Under the pieces are notes generated by a model. It saw only the letters and a list, made by a program, of their open reading frames with translations, did not search any database and was not told the DNA's origin. From positions 34,562,154-34,626,153 of the forward strand of contig OW964567.2 of the NCBI GenBank assembly GCA_943138885.2: DNA of 64,000 nt, given 5' to 3'. The stretch is from Tholera decimalis (lineage: Eukaryota > Arthropoda > Insecta > Lepidoptera > Noctuidae). Made by a program: the position numbers and the translations under genes. This document shows positions 58,460 to 64,000 of this stretch, one piece after another (positions within the stretch are counted from its first letter, which is position 1; each line of letters starts with the position of its first letter).

Positions 58460-59015
58460 GCTAAAATATATTACTTATAATACACATTTGAGTGTCCACC
58501 TGACTGGAAAGTACATGACTAGTACGAAAACTAGACGTGTTGTATTTATGTCCAATACAATCAGTTTACATAATCAGGAAAGGCACTTCATTCCTTCCAT
58601 TGTTTTTTACGATTTTTGACTCATTATATTTCCAAGTAGTCTAAAAGATAAACATCGTTTGTGAATACGGAGAAGTTGGACCAGAAGGAACTCAAGGTGC
58701 TAAATGTTATCGCCCATTTTGACAATACTTGCACAAATGGCTCAGTAGTAACTGGACACGGATGTCGGCAGCCAACAGTAACGCGAGCATGTCGAACTGA
58801 GTGTTTCCTGTGCCTGTGCTCACATAATTGACATAACAAATTGACAACCGTACAATGTTGGACAATACTAGTGCGGAAATGGATCTTGGAGTGTGTTTAG
58901 GGCTGCCATCATCTGTTCGGGTTTCCCCGAATTTGTCCTAGTTTGGAGGGCTCTAGACGATTTACCCAATAAGCTAACTCTATTTTTCTATGGTATTTCT
59001 TCTCATTGTTTTTGT
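58460..59015. other. No recognisable features
   Basis: No AMD1 exon, element end or RNA gene could be seen. Confidence 0.3.
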
Positions 59016-59017
59016 TA

Positions 59018-59858
59018 TCTATACTTATAATAAATCTGTAGAGAGGTCAATTCTGTACATGAAATATATTTCCAAAATAACTATCAGGGGGTGATTAAGG
59101 ATCGATACTGATGCCAAAAATGCAATCAGTTAGATTTTTGTCTGTCTGTCTGTCTGTCTGTATAACCGTTGTAGAAACAAAAACTACTCGACGGATTTAA
59201 ACGAAACTTGGTACAATTATTTTTCATACTCCTGAGCGGGTTATAGTATACTTTTCATCACGCTACAATCAATAGGAGCAGAGCAGTGAAGGGAAATGTT
59301 GGGAAAACGGTAGAAGTTATTCCATTTTTTAAGCTTCCGTCGCGTGTGCAACCTTAATGGTTAAAGCTACACGAATCATTTCATGATGGAAATGTTCTCC
59401 TTAGAATTATATAAAAAATATCCCACGACAGCATATGTCTATCTTTTATGGTTGACTCACAATAACACGTGTAACTCCCAATAGCTTAGCAGTTCGAAGC
59501 TTTCTGATTATAATATTTGTCTACTCTTACGTTTATAACACTCTCAGTCACCCCTAATTGAAAAAGTTAACATTATTAACTATTCCATAAAAAAAAAATC
59601 ATATAAATCGGTATAGAAACACCAAAGTTATACATGAAATACGCTAATAATAAGCCATCGCGCGTGAATACTGAATCATGCTATAAGGATTATTTTTGAG
59701 AATCGGTCGTCGCACTCGACGCGTCTCTCACCCGAAGGTAGAAAATTTCGTTCTATAGGTACTTAAGCCTCATGTGAACGTGATCTAAACAATATTACCA
59801 ATACATTAACTTAATAACACACAAGGAGTTACACGCTGACGGAGTCGCGGGCACAGCT
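59018..59858 (+). mobile_element. Helitron-like element
   Basis: It begins TCTATACTTATAATAAATCT, has TTTGTCTGTCTGTCTGTCTG and CTACTCGACGGATTTAAACG, and ends GACGGAGTCGCGGGCACAGC then TAT. The 3' end is worn. Confidence 0.55.
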
Positions 59859-59944
59859 ATTAACAATAATATTGTGAGGTACCGTATTGCGATATTTTTC
59901 AACAGTATTATAGATTGACATATTATATTTCCTTACTAAATTAC

Positions 59945-60056
59945 GAAAGTTAATCTGTTTCTTACATCAAAACCACTGAACAGTGAGGAAGGACATAGGC
60001 TACTTTTTTTTTACGAAAAACGACGGAACCGCGGACGAAGACGCGGGCAACAGCTA
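59945..60056 (+). mobile_element. Helitron-like 3' fragment
   Basis: AAAACCACTGAACAGTGAGG, CATAGGCTACTTTTTTTTTA and CGCGGACGAAGACGCGGGCA then ACAGCTA. The next Helitron begins immediately after it. Confidence 0.6.
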
Positions 60057-60304
60057 TCTATACTAATAATATAAGGCTGAAGAGTTTGTTTGTTTGTTTG
60101 AACGCGATAATCTCAGGAACTACTGGTTCGAATTGAAAAATATTTTTTAAATTAAATAGTCAATTTATAGAGAAAGGCTATATATCATTACGCTAATGCC
60201 AATAGAAGCGGAGCGCCAATAAAGAATGCTTCAAAAACGGGGTTAAATATAACGTTAGCCCAAAATAACTATTCCACGCGGACGAAGTCGCGGGCAAAAG
60301 CTAG
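60057..60304 (+). mobile_element. Helitron with TC...CTAG ends
   Basis: It starts TCTATACTAATAATATAAGG after an A and ends GCGGGCAAAAGCTAG before a T, as Helitrons do. The 3' hairpin is CGCGGACGAAGTCGCG. It is non-coding. Confidence 0.8.
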
Positions 60305-60309
60305 TATTG

Positions 60310-60995
60310 ATTAAACGTAAAGAAAGAGCCTATTAAAAAAGTTATAAAGCCTTATAATGTTATCAGTAAATAAAAACCATAATTAAACATCGTTGTTTTT
60401 TATTTTTGACGTCACAAATATTTTTCTAGGGTGTCCCGAGAAAAGTAACGATTTTACCCTAAGTCCGGGGTTTTTAAAGACTGTCTGGGGGCGGCAATTT
60501 AGACTATAGCAACCCTAAGTGTGTTTGATGATTTAGAAGTAACGCTTAGTTGGGATTGGAAGTGTTCACTTAGCTACAGGTAAAGTATGGTGTAAGTAGG
60601 TATCTATTTATGAACTTGCTGTGCCCGCGACTTCGTTCGCATGGTCATGCTTATTCCACTAGAAATCTCTTCCTGCATACATATGCAAGGCGACTCGAAT
60701 AAACGATATTTAGACAACATTTTAAGTAGGTTGATAAGTAAGGTAGGTAGTAAATATAACAAAATTAATTAAGTAATAAATATTTTCATTCCCCATAATG
60801 AATATCTTTATAAAAATAATGCATCAAATTGCAAGCAGTATGATACGGATCACAATTTATCGACAGTTTAGTTTACAATCTCGCGAGATATATTACAATC
60901 TAACAGTTTTTGTAATTTTACGGTTACATGTAACCGTAAAATTGCAGAGGAAAAATTGTACAGATTATATAATTAAACATTAATATCTGTACAAT
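60310..60995. other. AT-rich DNA with a 30-bp perfect palindrome
   Basis: AATTTTACGGTTACA followed directly by its complement (60914-60943). No gene found. Confidence 0.5.
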
Positions 60996-60999
60996 TTAT

Positions 61000-61205
61000 T
61001 TGGCAGGGAGGTCCAAAAAGGTGAGGTTTTTGTGCGTCATACGGGTCAGGAGTAACATTTAGCCTTAACGTAGAGTTGAGTTACAATAAACGTTAGATTG
61101 TGCTATCTTATCATTTTGGGACATAAAGATTCAGAGGTTAAGAGATTGGATTGTTATTATTTTTATTCAAAGTTGGGCATTCTAGAAGTTGATTAAAATT
61201 ATAGA
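61000..61205 (+). repeat. Direct repeat copy 2 (partner at 38164-38385)
   Basis: CAGGGAGGTCCAAAAAGGTG, TTTGTGCGTCATACGGGTCA, ACAATAAACGTTAGATTGTG and GTGCTATCTTATCATTTTGG are shared in order. Confidence 0.75.
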
Positions 61206-61399
61206 TTTTCCTACATGTGAATGAAATGGTTAACTTGATTATTTGTGGTTTTGTTGGAAGAACATTTTCCTCAACCACAACCCGTACTGCGCCCGAATGG
61301 TGACCAATTTCCTGTCATAGAGGAGAGGCCAGTGTCCAAGCTACGAGAACTTTAAAGGCTGAATTATAAAGTCAACACCATTTTTTTAAGGGAACTATC

Positions 61400-61510
61400 A
61401 ATGTGGGTAGAATCTACATCACTAGCAATCTTGTTAACCCCTCTTACTAAGCTAAATATGCTTGTGTCTGGAGCGAGTGGGTTCATGGAAATACTGTAGG
61501 GTGCGTTGGA
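61400..61510 (-). mobile_element. tRNA-derived SINE body fragment
   Basis: ATCACTAGCAATCTTGTTAA and AGCTAAATATGCTTGTGTCT are the reverse of the family body at 53735-53835. The tRNA head is lost. Confidence 0.55.
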
Positions 61511-61514
61511 GTAA

Positions 61515-62895
61515 GTTCGGACGGTTTTCAGATGCATTTGGAAGATGTTGGCAAAATTTATTTTGTACGAAAGTTACAATAGTTAGCACAATAAATTATA
61601 GTGAAATATTATTGTTAATAAATAAGCTATAAAATAAAATGTGTTTCATGTAGTTATAATTGAAATAACAACTATTTATCGCGAGTTTAAAATAATAATA
61701 AAATTTTAAAACCTTGGGGAAAATCGGAAGTTCATGGGTAAAGATCGAACTACCTTCTAAAATCGCCACTGTGGCTTAGAACACTGAGTTTATAGAAAGA
61801 AAATATCCGTTTTGATACGTCCTATAAGACTATTTTTGTTAAATTTTATATTGTCAAAAAGTCACCTGGAACAGTGTTTTTATTTTTTTTGGTTTAGGAC
61901 ATCCGGTGTTACCCCACAAGACCAAATTTCACAAAATCACAAGTCCGACACTAGGCTATTTAAATTCTTAGAACGCTGGCTGATAGATGGGACTCTTTGA
62001 TCTTGGGGCGGTGGATACAAATGCAGTGAATTAGACATATGCCAAGATCGGCGTGTCGCACTCAGCTTAGATTAAGATAATTAAGCAAATGTGGGGTAGT
62101 ATCTAACAAATATGGGGATAATTCTTAACACAGTTACCGCTATTAGAAGAAATTATTTACTGGATACATTCATGGATAAGCTTCGTCAAAAATGAGTAGT
62201 TTCTGAATAATTTAGCCATGACAGACAGGAAGACGAAGCCATGCGTCAAATCCTATTGTTGTTTAGTTTATGAGTCTGCCTTTAATTCAACAGTACCCAT
62301 AGATAAAATAAATAAATTTCTATGACAGTACCTAACTGTGCCTTGAGTTTTGCTACCAATGATATTATAAAGTATATCATTGTTTGCTACGTAATGTCGA
62401 CGTACTTTCCGTTGAGATATGACCACATTCTAGTTTTGATTTCGCAGAGGACTAGATCAGGTTTATTGACGGAATGGGTTCACGGGCGATGGACTAGGGA
62501 ACGTCCGTCGTCCCCATAATATGAGACCTGAGGAGGTGGCTCGTATTGTTCTACACGCGACCTTAGGAGTCATACTCCTCAGCTTGCCGGTCGGTAGACT
62601 GCGTTGAAGAGTATTTATCTAAATTTATCTTGGTTGTGGTTTAAGTTACGAGTCTGTCAGACTTCTTCGGATGACTACTAAGAACATGGATGGGCCAAGG
62701 GCTGAGAACGTCCAGGACTTCTTCGATTTCTTCGATAAAAGAATGTCTAATGACGAGCGAATATATTTTTATAAGTATTAGGCAGTTGCGCTTTGTAGAT
62801 AGCATTTTTTGTTAAACTTGACTATCAGTATGAACCATCATTATCTGCTTGTCTGTCTGTCAAAGATTACCTACAAATGACAGGCGGCAACAACG
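61515..62895. other. No gene recognised
   Basis: Contains ordinary AT-rich DNA. At 62400-62720 GC is higher with GGGTTCACGGGCGATGGACT and repeated ACTTCTTCGGAT / GACTTCTTCGATTTCTTCGA, but no domain is readable. Confidence 0.35.
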
Positions 62896-62901
62896 GCTTA
62901 T

Positions 62902-63412
62902 GGTGAACGCAGACCTAGCCGCACCGCACGCGCCGCAGTCTTTGCATTCGAATTCTTTATATGAAGTTCTATGCAACCTCGCACACCTACCCGCGCCGCA
63001 GTCGCCGCAGTCCCTGAAACGACCGAACTCCCCTAGCCGCAGCTGATGACGTCACTCGCACGCAGCGCGGATGACGTCATTCACATCCACGGTGCGCAGT
63101 GTTGCCAGAGTTATAAAGTAGACAGAGAATCTCTGTCAACGGTTTATAATAAAATTACTTATTCTCGTATAAATAATTACTTGCTTATTCCCTATTATAG
63201 CACCTACAGATAAAATTACACAAAAGAGCAAAATACCAATACCAAATACAGATTTTTTAAATCTTCGGTACAGATAATGCTTTTTAAAATCTGGCAACAC
63301 TGACGGGAACGACTGCAGCGACTGCGGCGCGGATAGATGTGCGAGGCCATTAAGAAAAAGCGATGACTGCGGGGACTGTAGAGACTGCGGTGCGGCTAGG
63401 TCTGCGTTCACC
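62902..63412. mobile_element. Long-TIR MITE with GCCGCAGTC sub-repeats and CRE sites
   Basis: The left GGTGAACGCAGACCTAGCCG mirrors the right CGGCTAGGTCTGCGTTCACC. The inversion extends through CGCACACCTACCCGCGCCGC and TGCGCAGTGTTGCCAG to about 130-200 bp per arm. TGACGTCA occurs at 63047-63054 and 63072-63079. No ORF. Confidence 0.8.
63047..63079. promoter_or_regulatory. Two perfect TGACGTCA (CRE) palindromes inside a MITE
   Basis: TGACGTCA at 63047-63054 and 63072-63079, 25 bp apart. This is the full CREB/ATF consensus. No gene start is seen nearby, so a role is not shown. Confidence 0.5.
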
Positions 63413-63594
63413 TTTAACGGGCAGTCCAAAGCACGGAGGAATCTCGATATGTTAAAATGTTCACCCATCCACGAATCGACCTCGGCGGACGTTGCTTAAC
63501 TTGGAAGATCCACTCGTGCAGCTGTTATTATTTAGCCACGAGCTCCTCCTGCGATTAATTACTAACGACTAATAATAATTTCGAATCATACGTG

Positions 63595-63690
63595 ATATTG
63601 ACCGCACTGTAGTACTATGCTGATAAGAGCAAATGATTCAATAGGTTCAGTTGTAATCTGTAACCTTTTGGGTGACGTCGTTATGCCGCA
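63595..63690 (+). repeat. Direct repeat copy (partner at 40765-40860)
   Basis: TGACCGCACTGTAGTACTAT, GCTGATAAGAGCA.ATGATTC and TTTTGGGTGACGTCGTTATG are shared with 40765-40860. Confidence 0.75.
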
Positions 63691-63814
63691 GCCACGGGTA
63701 GACTTTAGCTTATCTTGCTGTAAGTATATTACTTAAAGAACACTGGCTCTTGTGATACAAGGATATACGCTTAGTTTAGGAGTTGGAGTATCCAATGCGG
63801 GTTGCAGGAGAGTC

Positions 63815-64000
63815 AGACCAAGCAGTCCAAAATAATTTTCATGCAAGGTCCGCCCCCATGCAGCCCTAAACGCTAACGCAGCAGTAATAAAGTTGAATAT
63901 CGCGTGCGCTCTTTCACCATGTTCGGTTTTGAAACTGCCGTTGTGTGCTAAACGCTAACGCAGCAGTAATAAAGTTGAACATCGCGTGCGCTCTTTTACC
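63815..64000 (+). repeat. Dispersed repeat with 83-bp tandem duplication at the right edge
   Basis: CTAAACGCTAACGCAGCAGT starts at 63865 and again at 63948, followed by AATAAAGTTGAA.ATCGCGTG in both. The second copy is cut by the window end. The related single unit is at 51329-51440. Confidence 0.75.

Overview
The window is AT-rich, intron-rich, repeat-crowded eukaryotic DNA, most likely from a moth or butterfly (Lepidoptera). The evidence is the two insect-type multi-exon genes with GT/AG introns, R1-clade LINE 3' ends, tRNA-derived SINEs, Lep1-like Helitrons ending in CTAG, and abundant foldback MITEs. There is no operon structure, and most long open frames are transposon debris or tandem-repeat artefacts.

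Layout. (1) 1-1068, minus strand: an intact open frame of 356 codons that runs off the left edge. It is the N-terminal part of a Transib/RAG1-core-like transposase or a gene derived from one. (2) 4291-32568, plus strand: nine exons of a fatty-acid amide hydrolase 2-like amidase (FAAH2 type). The first 120 or so residues lie outside the window, and the Lys, cis-Ser and Ser catalytic residues are all visible. Its introns carry a hAT transposon with an 8-bp target duplication (17200-19413), an LTR-like promoter block, a tandem array of a MITE family with TIRs starting ACAACGTGTAA, a 2.3-kb long-TIR element with a GCDTTSA-motif protein remnant, a Helitron, a Harbinger-like element and R1 LINE fragments. 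(3) 32569-46775: about 14 kb with no host gene found, filled with repeats. It includes a LINE with another LINE inserted in it, a hAT remnant, and a striking 2.1-kb inverted-repeat element (43726-45821) with 661/669-bp arms. (4) 46776-56722, minus strand: the last five coding exons of S-adenosylmethionine decarboxylase (AMD1/SamDC). Upstream exons, including the pyruvoyl-forming serine, are beyond the right edge or not detectable. Its introns contain a second hAT-type element (47028-48794), an R1 LINE end, a Penelope-like GIY-YIG fragment and SINEs. (5) 56723-64000: repeats only, including inverted copies of a dispersed family, Helitrons and a long-TIR MITE with two CRE palindromes.

The two host genes converge (tail to tail). 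FAAH2-like amidases hydrolyse fatty-acid amides, and AMD1 makes the aminopropyl donor for spermidine and spermine. Nothing in the sequence suggests they work together. All positions, splice choices and repeat boundaries were read by eye. Family assignments rest on remembered motif patterns and no database search was run.
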